Assembly (NCBI RefSeq): GCF_000422785.1
Contig: NZ_KE383918.1
Span: 341,748 to 405,747, forward strand
Source: Pseudovibrio exalbescens DSM 16456
GTDB taxonomy: Bacteria; Pseudomonadota; Alphaproteobacteria; Rhizobiales; Stappiaceae
Direction of reading: 5' to 3'
DNA: 64,000 nt
Part shown: piece by piece, positions 26,114 to 34,971 of the stretch
Layout: every line of letters begins with the position of its first letter
Position numbering within the stretch: position 1 is the first letter of the stretch
Made by a program: the position numbers and the translations under genes
The notes under the pieces: model-generated
Databases searched by the model: none
Told to the model about the DNA's origin: nothing
Seen by the model: only the letters and a program-made list of their open reading frames with translations

Positions 26114-26527
26114 TCACTCGGTACGATAACGTGCCTGTGCGCCGCGCTCGATAGCGGCAACGGTGAGTTTGTCCAGATCAAAGCGGTCGCGGAACATCTG
26201 CAGCATCCGCAACTCTTCCTGACGCAGGTCCAGATCTGCAGCGGCTACTTCTACTGCAACGGCATAGCCGGTGTCGTAAAGTTTGCGAGGCAAAGACTGG
26301 GCAATCAGATCAAGCGTGTTGATGAGACCGTTCTCGTCGCTCATCCGCTCTGCACATTCACCGCTGATACGGACCAACTCGCCCTCATCAAACCCCCGGA
26401 ATACTGGCAGGAACTGAACAACTTCGCCGATCGTCCGCAATTCGGAATCGGTCATGCTGCTGTCAGCAGCGGCTGTCATCACCATGATATGAACCAGGGC
26501 TTCTTGTACACTTAATAGCTTACTCAT
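26114..26527 (-). CDS. TerB-family (tellurite-resistance-like) protein
   Basis: A 137-aa all-helical cytoplasmic protein of the TerB/DjlA-N superfamily. Two repeats have acidic helix starts: MVMTAAADSSMTDSELRTI and AVEVAAADLDLRQEELRML, the A-x-AD-x4-D/Q-x-E pattern that binds metal in TerB. The role outside ter clusters is not known; no other ter genes are here. The start is ATG 26527. Confidence 0.82.
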   Translation of the reverse strand: MSKLLSVQEALVHIMVMTAAADSSMTDSELRTIGEVVQFLPVFRGFDEGELVRISGECAERMSDENGLINTLDLIAQSLPRKLYDTGYAVAVEVAAADLDLRQEELRMLQMFRDRFDLDKLTVAAIERGAQARYRTE

Positions 26528-26762
26528 GTTTCTCTCATAACCAATGGAAGGGTAAGGCGTTTCAGGCGCAGCACTTGAACTGTCAGTCCACCCAGAATTA
26601 GGGGTAAAACCCTAGGGATGCAAGAGAGGAGCGCCATTGTCTGAGAGCAGACATTGACGCGCAACCCGGTTTTACTTAAGTTCCGGCAGCCTGTCGTGAC
26701 GGCGCAGTCAGACAGGCCAAGATTTTTCCAATCAAACACAGAAAGCTGGATGGTTCAAAGCC

Positions 26763-28421
26763 ATGACCGATCAACGTTTGCCGCAACTCGATCTCAGTCC
26801 CGAATTTATCGAGGCCGCGCAGGTTTCCAAAGCCTGGCCGTTCGAAGAAGCGCGCAAACTGGTCAAACGCATTGAAAAACAGAAGAAACCCGGGCCCGTC
26901 TTGTTTGAGACGGGCTATGGTCCTTCTGGTCTGCCGCACATGGGGACATTCGGCGAAGTGGCCCGCACTACCATGGTGCGCACGGCGTTCCGCTTGTTGA
27001 CGGAAGACAAGATTGAAACCAAGCTGCTGTGCTTTTCCGACGACATGGATGGTTTCCGCAAGGTGCCGTCCAATGTCCCCAATCAGGAATTGATGACCGC
27101 CAATCTGGGCAAGCCGCTCACGCGCGTTCCCGATCCGTTTGGCGAGTATGAAGGCTTTGCCCAGTCCAACAATGCCAAGCTCATGGCGTTTTTGGACCGC
27201 TTCGGCTTTGAATATGAGTTTGCATCTTCCACGGAATACTACACTTCCGGCAAGTTCGATGCTGCACTGCTGCGCATGCTGGAAGTCTATGATGACGTGA
27301 TGAAGATCATTCTGCCGACGCTCGGCGAAGAGCGTCAGGCAACATACTCTCCATTCCTGCCTGTGTGCCCGCGTACCGGCCTCGTGCTGCAGGTGCCGAT
27401 GGTGGACCGCAATGTGGAGAAGGGAACGGTGACTTACATCGACCCGGAAACACAAGAGCGTGTTGAACTGCCCGTTACGGGTGGCAATGTGAAGTGCCAG
27501 TGGAAAGCAGACTGGGCGCTGCGGTGGTATGCGCTGGGCGTTGATTATGAAATGGCTGGCAAGGACTTGATCGACAGCGTCAACCTGTCCTCCAAGATCT
27601 GCCGTGCTCTCGGCAAGCCAGCGCCAGAAGGCTTCAACTACGAATTGTTCCTTGATGAGAACGGTCAGAAGATTTCCAAGTCCAAGGGCAACGGACTGAC
27701 AATGGAAGAGTGGCTCACCTACGCTTCCAATGAAAGCCTGGCCCTGTTTAACTTCCAGAAGCCCAAAACAGCCAAGAAGCTGTATTTCGATGTCATACCG
27801 AAGGCCGTCGATGAGTACTGCACGTTCTTGAACAAGTACCCATCCATGACAGCGGACCAGAAGCTCATGAACCCGGTCTGGCATGTGCATTCCGGTCAGC
27901 CGCCGAAGGAAGACGTGCCGATCTCGTTTGCCATGCTGATGAACCTCGTGTCCGCCTCCAATGCGGAAAACGAGGAGGTGTTGTGGGCCTTCATTTCCCG
28001 TTATGCCCCCGGTACCAGCCCGGCAAACCATCCCATCCTGAACCAGATGGTTGGCTACGCGATCCGCTACTACGATGACTTCGTGAAGCCATACAAGCAG
28101 TTCAAGGCACCGGACGAGGTTGAGACCGACATGCTCAAGAAGCTGGATGCTGTCTTGGCTGAGCTGCCCAAGGACACGGATGGCGCGGATATCCAGAATG
28201 CAATTTACGACATTGGTCGCAATATCGAGCGCTACCAAAACACCGCCAAGCCCGGTCCCGACGGCCGTCCCGGCGTAGCGCAGAACTTCTTTTCCGCGAT
28301 TTATCAGGTACTTCTGGGGCAGGAACGTGGGCCACGATTTGGCTCGTTCGTGGCACTTTATGGTATTGATGAAACACGAGCTCTGATTGCAAAAGCACTT
28401 GCAGGAGAGCTCGCTGCGTGA
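26763..28421 (+). CDS. lysS: Lysyl-tRNA synthetase, class I
   Basis: A 552-aa class I LysRS, the archaeal-type enzyme that most alphaproteobacteria use in place of the class II form. The HIGH box appears as PHMGT with His59, and the KMSKS box as KISKSKG (from about 303). Length fits the family. Charges tRNA-Lys in the cytoplasm. The start ATG 26763 has no strong Shine-Dalgarno but matches the usual beginning. A terminator lies directly after the stop. Confidence 0.96.
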   Translation: MTDQRLPQLDLSPEFIEAAQVSKAWPFEEARKLVKRIEKQKKPGPVLFETGYGPSGLPHMGTFGEVARTTMVRTAFRLLTEDKIETKLLCFSDDMDGFRKVPSNVPNQELMTANLGKPLTRVPDPFGEYEGFAQSNNAKLMAFLDRFGFEYEFASSTEYYTSGKFDAALLRMLEVYDDVMKIILPTLGEERQATYSPFLPVCPRTGLVLQVPMVDRNVEKGTVTYIDPETQERVELPVTGGNVKCQWKADWALRWYALGVDYEMAGKDLIDSVNLSSKICRALGKPAPEGFNYELFLDENGQKISKSKGNGLTMEEWLTYASNESLALFNFQKPKTAKKLYFDVIPKAVDEYCTFLNKYPSMTADQKLMNPVWHVHSGQPPKEDVPISFAMLMNLVSASNAENEEVLWAFISRYAPGTSPANHPILNQMVGYAIRYYDDFVKPYKQFKAPDEVETDMLKKLDAVLAELPKDTDGADIQNAIYDIGRNIERYQNTAKPGPDGRPGVAQNFFSAIYQVLLGQERGPRFGSFVALYGIDETRALIAKALAGELAA

Positions 28422-28427
28422 TGAATT

Positions 28428-28457
28428 GGCCCCCTCCGGAACGAGGGGGCCTTTTTT
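28428..28457 (+). terminator. Terminator after lysS
   Basis: GGCCCCCTC (28428-28436) pairs with GAGGGGGCC (28443-28451), followed by six T (28452-28457). The next gene's ATG is at 28458, immediately after the T run. Confidence 0.9.
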
Positions 28458-29234
28458 ATGAGTCTAACAAGTTTGTTATCCTGGGCACTGTTCCCGCTCT
28501 ATGCAGTTGAAGGCATCCGTACCCGGTTGAGGACACCACGTCTGAGACCTGGCACGGGTCCCTATCAAGGCCGGTTTGAAGGGGGCGGTACGCCAGTACG
28601 CCTGTTGGTCATCGGCGATTCATCCGTTGCCGGTGTCGGGATTGGCTCGCTGGAAAACGGGTTGGCCTACCAGTTGGCGTCCATGCTGGCGGGGCGGACC
28701 GGTCGCACCGTTGAATGGCGGGCGGCTGGATTCAACAGCGCCACATCCAATCAACTACGTGAGGTGGTGGTGCCAAATCTGCCATCTCAGGACTTCACCC
28801 ATATCTACATCAGTGTCGGTTTCAACGATCTCAAGAACTTCCACTCCGGTCCAAAATGGAAAAAGGGATTTGGCGAGCTGCTTTACGCGCTCAAGGCCAA
28901 GTATCCGGGGGCCAAGGTGTTCTGGTCGTGCTTGATGGCACCAAGCGGCGTGCCCGCACTGACACCGGGTCTGGCCTTTGTGCTGGGCCTGCGCCAACCT
29001 GTCATCAACAAGATTGGCAAGACGTTGTGTGAAGAGCGCGGTGGTCAGTGGGTCACCAGCATGCCGGACATCGGGCGGGTGCACTTTTGCGAAGACGGGG
29101 TTCACGCGTCGATCCGAGGAAACAAGGATTGGGCGGAGCACGTGGTGGAGGAGGCCTTGGCCCCCTCTGTGCTACGGTTGGAAAATCAGAACGAAGTAGA
29201 CGATGAACAGGACGAGATGAACCGCGCCCTGTAG
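28458..29234 (+). CDS. SGNH/GDSL hydrolase
   Basis: A 258-aa SGNH-fold esterase or acyl-hydrolase. A hydrophobic N-terminus (SLLSWALFPLYAV) may anchor or export it. Catalytic blocks are GDSS (Ser55), GFND (Asn in the oxyanion hole) and DGVHAS with the Asp-x2-His pair. Substrate unknown. The start codon abuts the lysS terminator, and the GAGGGG of the terminator stem, 8 bases before ATG, is the only visible ribosome-binding site. Its last 63 bases overlap the end of the opposing antiporter gene. Confidence 0.85.
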   Translation: MSLTSLLSWALFPLYAVEGIRTRLRTPRLRPGTGPYQGRFEGGGTPVRLLVIGDSSVAGVGIGSLENGLAYQLASMLAGRTGRTVEWRAAGFNSATSNQLREVVVPNLPSQDFTHIYISVGFNDLKNFHSGPKWKKGFGELLYALKAKYPGAKVFWSCLMAPSGVPALTPGLAFVLGLRQPVINKIGKTLCEERGGQWVTSMPDIGRVHFCEDGVHASIRGNKDWAEHVVEEALAPSVLRLENQNEVDDEQDEMNRAL

Positions 29235-30359
29235 CATGTTGGTTCGAGTGCCACTGAAGGTGTTCAGGCTGAGGGCCATGGTCAGGATCAAAAGGACCAT
29301 GTCCGTCGGCTTGAGACCCAGAATGATGTGCATGCCCAGATAATCAGAGATCAACAAGACAGTAGGAACGGTCAGGCCAATCGTTGCCAAAGCCGAGCCC
29401 AGGCAGATGTTGATGGAGCGCTGCACCTTGTTGTTCAAGGCGGCCTTCAAGCTGCTCAATCCCTCCGGGGTCAAGACCAGCAGCGCAACAAGCACCCCGC
29501 CGAGAGCCAAAGGTAGGGAAAGCTGCGCTATTCCCAAATCAACCAGCACCGCCAGTTTCTTGGATAAAAGCACAATGGGCAGCATCGTCAATAACAGGAA
29601 AACGGCATGAAAGCTGGTGCTGTGGACCTCAAGGTCTCCGTGTTCGTCGTGGGTTGAAACGGCTGTATGTGGGCTTTCATTGTTCAGTGAATCTTCAAGC
29701 AAGAAGGGCAGGGCGATACCCGGCGTATCCGATAGCGGTTGTTGAAAGAAGGACCTGTGCCGTTTGCTCTGTATCGCAAGAAAGACGGCGTAAAGCAGAA
29801 TGATGATGACGGCAAAAATCACTTGCTGCACGGGTGAGAGGGAGGGGTCGCTAGTGGACGTTGTGTATACGGGCAGGATTAGCGAGAACGTGGCAAGCGG
29901 GATCAGAACCGCAAGGTACGCACGCGCGCCTTGGGTGTTGAAGGGCTGTTCACCATGACGCAAGCCCCCCAGCAACAGCGAGAGGCCCACCAGTCCATTG
30001 AGGACGATGTTGAGAACGGCCAGCATCGTGTCACGGGCCAGAGTGGGGTTGGCATTACCCGTCAGCATGATGGAGATGATCAAGGAGACCTCGATGCCGA
30101 TCACGGACAGTGTCAGGATCAAGGTGCCGTAGGGTTCCCCCAACCGCACTGCCAGACACTCCGCATGCCGGACCACGCCAAATGCGCCATACAGCATTGC
30201 GCCGAAAATCCAGACAAAGCTGAGTATCAAGACGGGAATCGAGGCTTGAGCGCCCAATAACTGCTCGGAGAAACCATAGAAAACAATAGCAGTCAGTGCG
30301 CCAACAAGAAAATTCCGTTCCTTGCTGATTTTAGTGATGAAGGATTTTGGCAAACTCAT
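29172..30359 (-). CDS. chaA: Calcium/proton antiporter, ChaA-like
   Basis: A 395-aa inner-membrane cation exchanger of the CaCA superfamily. About 11 helices in two halves carry the alpha-repeat segments GIEVSLIISIMLTGN (first half) and LTPEGLSSLKAA (second half), with the membrane Glu residues that bind the cation. A cytoplasmic acidic/His loop (HDEHGDLEVH) lies between the halves. It should expel Ca2+ (and perhaps Na+ or K+) in exchange for protons. Its start overlaps the stop of the nuclease-like gene upstream by 4 bases, so the two are co-transcribed. Confidence 0.85.
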   Translation of the reverse strand: MSLPKSFITKISKERNFLVGALTAIVFYGFSEQLLGAQASIPVLILSFVWIFGAMLYGAFGVVRHAECLAVRLGEPYGTLILTLSVIGIEVSLIISIMLTGNANPTLARDTMLAVLNIVLNGLVGLSLLLGGLRHGEQPFNTQGARAYLAVLIPLATFSLILPVYTTSTSDPSLSPVQQVIFAVIIILLYAVFLAIQSKRHRSFFQQPLSDTPGIALPFLLEDSLNNESPHTAVSTHDEHGDLEVHSTSFHAVFLLLTMLPIVLLSKKLAVLVDLGIAQLSLPLALGGVLVALLVLTPEGLSSLKAALNNKVQRSINICLGSALATIGLTVPTVLLISDYLGMHIILGLKPTDMVLLILTMALSLNTFSGTRTNMLQGAVHLVLFIVYFVLIFQP

Positions 30360-31207
30360 TCCATTTCAAGGGTTTCGGAGGGCAGTGCGGTCTCATCGCC
30401 TTGGCGCCACACGGTGGGAGGCGATGTTTCAATCAAAATTGCATCGTCTCGTGGCGAACTGATGTCCTGTGTGACAGAAGGTTGTAGTTCGGTTTCGATG
30501 GTTGCAAGAGGTTTGCGATCAGTCTGCCAAATGCCCTTGCGGGTTTCCTTGGCCGCCTTGGCTTTGGTCTTCAGGGCAAGTGGTGCGTCTTCTGTAGGGT
30601 GGGCCCAGCCGTTCTCAAGGATCCAGTCGGCAACATCGATAGGGCCTCGATGGCAGGTAGCCAAGCTTGGGCCGCTGTCTTGCGATTCAATCTGCGTACA
30701 GGTGATAGCCTTTTGCAAGACAAAAGCCCGCAACGCCGTTCGGGCGCGCATACCGCACGGCCAACGCCCTCCAAGCCAACTCTCACAGGTCTCATTTACT
30801 GGCAGCGGGGAGACATGGCGGAGCCGGTAGCGTTGTCGTTTGAACAAGAACGTTGCCCCGTCTTCAACCAGTGGGCGGAAAACCGTTAGTTCTTCTGGAA
30901 CTTCCTGCTTTTCGACCTTCTTTTCTGCGGGTTCTATGCGTTTCAACGGGCCGGTTACGGGCGGTGGCGGGCTTATGCCATTGCCGGTAATCGCGCGAAT
31001 GCTGGCCGGATCAACAATTGGAGCCGATACAGCAGATGTCGCCGGGGGCGACGGGGCGGCTGGCTCAGGCTCAGGCAGGCGAGAAGGCTTGTAGACCACG
31101 GCGGCCTGTTCTTTGGGCTCCTCTGGCGTATCGGTCGCGAGCAAGGCAAGCCAAGCAAGTAGACCGATCCCAAACACGCTCAGCGCAAATGGAAAGGCCC
31201 ATCTCAT
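30356..31207 (-). CDS. Membrane-anchored nuclease-fold (SNase-like) protein, probably inactive
   Basis: A 283-aa protein. A signal-anchor (about 5-25) is followed by a Pro/Ala-rich linker (about 33-100) and a staphylococcal-nuclease-like domain (about 108-225: RLRHVSPLPVNETC, WPCGMRARTALRAFV, DVADWILENGWA, AAKETRKGIWQ). The usual active-site block GIDAPE is replaced by HVSPLP, and the YGR arginine block by SGP, so catalysis looks lost. Four Cys probably form disulfides in the periplasm. A GGAGAAGGAG ribosome site precedes ATG 31207. In an operon with the antiporter (4-base overlap) and, 25 bases upstream, the HTH regulator. Confidence 0.75.
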   Translation of the reverse strand: MRWAFPFALSVFGIGLLAWLALLATDTPEEPKEQAAVVYKPSRLPEPEPAAPSPPATSAVSAPIVDPASIRAITGNGISPPPPVTGPLKRIEPAEKKVEKQEVPEELTVFRPLVEDGATFLFKRQRYRLRHVSPLPVNETCESWLGGRWPCGMRARTALRAFVLQKAITCTQIESQDSGPSLATCHRGPIDVADWILENGWAHPTEDAPLALKTKAKAAKETRKGIWQTDRKPLATIETELQPSVTQDISSPRDDAILIETSPPTVWRQGDETALPSETLEME

Positions 31208-31232
31208 GTCTCCTTCTCCTCGCTTGCTTGCG

Positions 31233-31883
31233 CTATTGGCTGACCCACACGATGCGGTGCACCCAAAGCAGTTCCTGTTCCGCCATTATCAGGGGATTGT
31301 CGCCGGGCATCAAACCTCGAAACTCATAGGATTCGAGTGTTTTACGCACCAATTTGCGCGCGCCGATCCGGCCATCCTGGCTGGCAAACAGGACCCGATC
31401 TCCGCGGCGTAGCGGTGCTTCGGGCGCAATGGCCAACAAATCACCATCACTGTAATATGGCTCCAGAGTATTACCAGAAACTTCAAGAATATAAACAAAT
31501 TGCCCGTGCGGCACAGGAAAGGCGATGTGATCCCATTGATCCATTTCTTGGATATCTTTGGGACCACCCTGTCTGGCTTGCTCCTGCAAAAATACCTGGG
31601 TTATGAAGGGCGCGGCGGTCACGATTGATGGGTTGGGGCGTGGGCTATGATCTGCCGCCAGTGCGCTGAACATTTCCAGACTGGTTCCTGTAACCTGCAG
31701 GATCTTCGCCACGGATTCGGTTGAGGGCCAACGAAGGCGGCCCTCGCTTGTTACCCGTTTCGATTTGTTCAAGGCCGTCGAATCCAGCCCGGCCAACCGC
31801 GCAAGGCCCGAGGGAGTCAGATCATTGCGGCGTGCGATCTCATCGAGCGCATACCAGAGGCCGCTATGGGTTAGCATGGGCAT
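31233..31883 (-). CDS. HTH regulator with S24 (LexA-like) domain, altered active site
   Basis: A 216-aa protein. An XRE-type helix-turn-helix occupies about 10-65 (LTPSGLARLAGLDSTALN), then a LexA/CI-type domain (about 118-216). The self-cleavage Ser in the usual SGDSM block is Thr in SGNTLEP, and the catalytic Lys position reads Arg (GARKL). It is therefore unlikely to cut itself and may act as a ligand- or oligomer-controlled regulator. First gene of a run with the SNase-like and antiporter genes, which it may control. Confidence 0.8.
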   Translation of the reverse strand: MPMLTHSGLWYALDEIARRNDLTPSGLARLAGLDSTALNKSKRVTSEGRLRWPSTESVAKILQVTGTSLEMFSALAADHSPRPNPSIVTAAPFITQVFLQEQARQGGPKDIQEMDQWDHIAFPVPHGQFVYILEVSGNTLEPYYSDGDLLAIAPEAPLRRGDRVLFASQDGRIGARKLVRKTLESYEFRGLMPGDNPLIMAEQELLWVHRIVWVSQ

Positions 31884-32043
31884 TGAACTCCCGGATTTCT
31901 GCCGTTTCTGTCAGTGGAAGTGTGACGCAGTGGAAGACCTGATGCGCACATTTTGCTCTCCACCTCTTGCATTCCGTCTCAACGGACCGTATGACACTGC
32001 TTTCAGTTGAGGTTGTCACCCCACTGAAAAGGTAATCCCCTGA

Positions 32044-32388
32044 ATGTCTCTGATTTACAAGATCGCCGATCGGGATCTTTGGCGTAAAGCTGAAGAGGCT
32101 GGCGTGTTTTCTGGCGCGCCCATCGATCTGGCGGATGGTTTCATCCATTTCTCCACTGCAGAAACGGTCGCGGAAACTGCGGCGAAGCATTTCCAAGGGC
32201 AGGACGACCTGCTGCTTGTTGCCGTGAATGCCGACAAACTGCCTGAAACCGAATTGAAATGGGAACCTTCCCGAGGTGGGGCGTTGTTTCCGCATTTGTA
32301 TGCAAAAATGCCGTTAAGCGCAGTTGAGTGGGTTCAGCCTCTGCCTCTAGTGGCCGGGCAACATGAGTTTCCAGAGGAGTTGTCATGA
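32044..32388 (+). CDS. DUF952 family protein
   Basis: A 114-aa cytoplasmic protein of DUF952, function unknown. Recognised by IYKIADRDLWRKAEEAGVFSG-type start, DGFIHFSTAETV, and WEPSRGGALFPHLYA. It overlaps pyrD by 4 bases (ATGA), so translation is coupled. The pairing with pyrD is common in alphaproteobacteria. Confidence 0.87.
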   Translation: MSLIYKIADRDLWRKAEEAGVFSGAPIDLADGFIHFSTAETVAETAAKHFQGQDDLLLVAVNADKLPETELKWEPSRGGALFPHLYAKMPLSAVEWVQPLPLVAGQHEFPEELS

Positions 32389-33488
32389 GCCTGATCCGCG
32401 TCGCTAACAAAATTGGCCTCAAGTCTCTCCACATGTTGGAGCCGGAGGCCGCCCACGAGGCCACAATCCGGCTTCTCAAGACCGGGTTGTCGATACCCTG
32501 TTTTCCTGTTTCCGATGGTCGCCTCTCTTATCAGTTAGGCGACCTTTTTTTTGCCAACCCGCTGGGCATGGCGGCCGGTTTTGACAAGAACGGCGAGGTG
32601 CCGGACGCGCTCTTGAAGATGGGATTTGGGTTTGCGGAAGCCGGCACGGTGACGCCAAAGCCGCAGGAAGGGAACCCAAAACCGCGCAATTTTCGTCTGA
32701 CGGCGGATGAAGCTGTCATCAACCGATATGGCTTCAACAATGATGGCCATGAAATGGTTTATAACCGGCTGAGGCGTCGCCACCGCAAAGGCGGGGTGGT
32801 TGGCATCAACATTGGGGCCAATAAGGCAACGCAAGACAAGGCCTCAGACTATGAAGCAGGGGTGCGGCGCTTCGCCGATATTGCTTCCTACTTCACGGTC
32901 AACATCTCTTCACCCAACACGCCGGGACTGCGCGACCTGCAGGCGCGTGGTGCGCTATCCGACTTGTTGGTTCGAACGTTGGCTGCGCGCGATGAAGAGA
33001 CAGAGAAGTTGGGGCGTCGTGTTCCGGTCTTGCTCAAGATTGCCCCCGATATGGGTGATGATCAGCTCAAGGACATCGCTGAGGAAGTGATGGCGCTTGA
33101 GGTTGACGGCCTTGTTGTTTCCAACACGACAGTCGACCGTCCTGCCTTGAAGGATGCGAAACAGGCGGTTGAAGCCGGTGGGCTCTCCGGCAAGCCTCTG
33201 TTCCGAAAGTCGACAATTGCGCTTGCGAAAATGCGCCGGCTGGTTGGGCCGAACTTACCCATCATTGGTGTGGGAGGAATTGATGGCGGGCCGGCAGCCT
33301 GGACCAAGATCACGGCAGGAGCCAACCTGCTTCAACTATACACATCAATGGTATTCAATGGCCCGGATGTGATCCGCGACATCAATACCTATCTTGTTCA
33401 GCAGGTAGAAAAGCAGGGACTTTCCAACCTTCAGGAGGCCGTTGGCGTCAATGTAGACGCATGGGCCGACCTCAGTTTGATTGATTAA
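32385..33488 (+). CDS. pyrD: Dihydroorotate dehydrogenase (quinone), class 2
   Basis: A 367-aa membrane-associated flavoenzyme of pyrimidine synthesis that oxidises dihydroorotate to orotate and passes electrons to ubiquinone. The N-terminal membrane-docking helices (about 1-45) mark class 2. Core motifs are NPLGMAAGFDKNGE, NRYGFNNDG, TVNISSPNTPGLRDLQ (class 2 catalytic Ser) and IIGVGGIDGG for FMN phosphate. Terminates at 33500-33527. Confidence 0.96.
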   Translation: MSLIRVANKIGLKSLHMLEPEAAHEATIRLLKTGLSIPCFPVSDGRLSYQLGDLFFANPLGMAAGFDKNGEVPDALLKMGFGFAEAGTVTPKPQEGNPKPRNFRLTADEAVINRYGFNNDGHEMVYNRLRRRHRKGGVVGINIGANKATQDKASDYEAGVRRFADIASYFTVNISSPNTPGLRDLQARGALSDLLVRTLAARDEETEKLGRRVPVLLKIAPDMGDDQLKDIAEEVMALEVDGLVVSNTTVDRPALKDAKQAVEAGGLSGKPLFRKSTIALAKMRRLVGPNLPIIGVGGIDGGPAAWTKITAGANLLQLYTSMVFNGPDVIRDINTYLVQQVEKQGLSNLQEAVGVNVDAWADLSLID

Positions 33489-33499
33489 AGAAATGCCAG

Positions 33500-33527
33500 C
33501 CCGCCGGTGCCATCATTCGGCGGGTTT
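33500..33527 (+). terminator. Terminator after pyrD
   Basis: CCCGCCG (33500-33506) pairs with CGGCGGG (33518-33524), followed by TTT. The stop codon of the convergent MATE gene lies in the loop, so the hairpin overlaps that gene's 3' end. Confidence 0.7.
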
Positions 33528-34844
33528 GGGGCAAAACTGCTGTTCTTCCCTGAGGCGGCACATGTACAGCAGACTTAATCCGCGAGCGCTCAGAAAGATC
33601 AACATCGCCAACCAAAGCCCGTGATTTCCAAGCTGCGGGAACAAGGCATAGTAACTGGCAAGGAAGACAGCGAGCGAGATCAGCATCATGTTCCGCATGT
33701 CTTTGGACCAAGTGGCTCCGATGAAAACCCCGTCCATTTGATAGGCGAGGGTACCCACAACCGGACCAAGGGAAGCCCAAAGCATGTAGTCGCGCGCCAC
33801 TTGCCGCACCTGGTCGTTGACTGTCATGAAGTCGACGATGTAAGTGCCGGTACCCAGAAACACCAGTGTCCCGAAACCACCCAGACCAAACCCCCAGAGC
33901 AATGAAAGTCTGACTGCGCGCCGAAAGGCGGGGCGATAACGCGCCCCGACCGCGCGACCTGCGATCTGTTCTGCGGCCACGGCATTGCCATCCAGAAAGT
34001 AACCGGCGATCAGGAGGAATTTCTCCAAGACTGCGTTGGCTGCCAAGATGGTGTCGCCTTGATCTGCACTGCGTGCGGTAAAGAATGCAAATGCAAACAA
34101 CAGGGTGAACGAGCGGATCATGATGTCGCGATTTAGGGTCATCATGGCAATCAGTTTGTCCTTGTCCAGCACCTGACGCCAGGTTGGATAGGCATCTCCC
34201 GTCATGTGCCGGTAAGCAAGAGCAGCGCCAAGCAAGAGCGTAAGCAACTCGCTGATGCCCGTGGCCGCCGCCACGCCCGTGATCCCCCAATCCAGCCCGA
34301 GAACGAACCAGACGCTCAAGACAATGTTGACCCCATTGAGAAAGGTCTGGATGAATAGACCGGTCTTTGCCTTGCCGAGTCCCAGAAACCAGCCAAGGAT
34401 AGCGTAGTTCGCCAATGAAAGTGGCGCCGCCAGAATGCGCACCGTGAAGTAGGCGCTGGCGGCTGCCTGGACTTCTTCCGATCCGCCAAGAAGATTAAGG
34501 CCGACCGAGAGAATGGGAGGGTGAATGGCAAAGAGAACGATCCCGCAAGCCAGCCCGAGCAAGACTGCCCGAAACAGCACAGCTTTGATTTCGGTGGAGT
34601 TGCCAGCGCCGAAGGCCTGTGCCGCCAGCCCCGTAGTACCAGAGCGCAGGAAGTTGAAGGTGACAAACACGATGTCAAAGATGACTGAGCCTACGGCAAG
34701 GCCGCCCAGTAATGCCGCATTGTCAATCTGACCGATTACTGCCGTATCCACGAGACCCAAAAGCGGCGTTGAGATGTACGCCAACGTCATGGGAATGGAA
34801 ATGGACAAAAACAGGCGGTTGGTGACCGCAAAGGACTGTGACAT
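33513..34844 (-). CDS. MATE family efflux transporter (DinF-like)
   Basis: A 443-aa inner-membrane multidrug/toxin exporter with about 12 helices in two halves, resembling DinF. Segments include IPMTLAYISTPLLGLVDTAVIG at helix 1 and LDGNAVAAEQIAGRAVGARY at helix 7. I set the start at ATG 34844 (MSQSFAVTNR), the usual beginning, rather than 24 codons upstream. Na+ or H+ coupled export is expected; substrate unknown. Confidence 0.88.
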   Translation of the reverse strand: MSQSFAVTNRLFLSISIPMTLAYISTPLLGLVDTAVIGQIDNAALLGGLAVGSVIFDIVFVTFNFLRSGTTGLAAQAFGAGNSTEIKAVLFRAVLLGLACGIVLFAIHPPILSVGLNLLGGSEEVQAAASAYFTVRILAAPLSLANYAILGWFLGLGKAKTGLFIQTFLNGVNIVLSVWFVLGLDWGITGVAAATGISELLTLLLGAALAYRHMTGDAYPTWRQVLDKDKLIAMMTLNRDIMIRSFTLLFAFAFFTARSADQGDTILAANAVLEKFLLIAGYFLDGNAVAAEQIAGRAVGARYRPAFRRAVRLSLLWGFGLGGFGTLVFLGTGTYIVDFMTVNDQVRQVARDYMLWASLGPVVGTLAYQMDGVFIGATWSKDMRNMMLISLAVFLASYYALFPQLGNHGLWLAMLIFLSARGLSLLYMCRLREEQQFCPKPAE

Positions 34845-34971
34845 GGGGGTCTCTTCATTGCAGAGCGGGTTAAGGGCATGGGGTACATACAAGGCTGGCG
34901 CCTGGAAAACAACCAACAGCTTTTGTTCCTACAGGTCTGGCCATTTATCCAAGAGGCACTAGCTTGGGCCT

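Noticed and set aside
26676-28238. 520-codon minus-strand open frame opposite lysS
   Set aside because: Antisense shadow of a certain gene.
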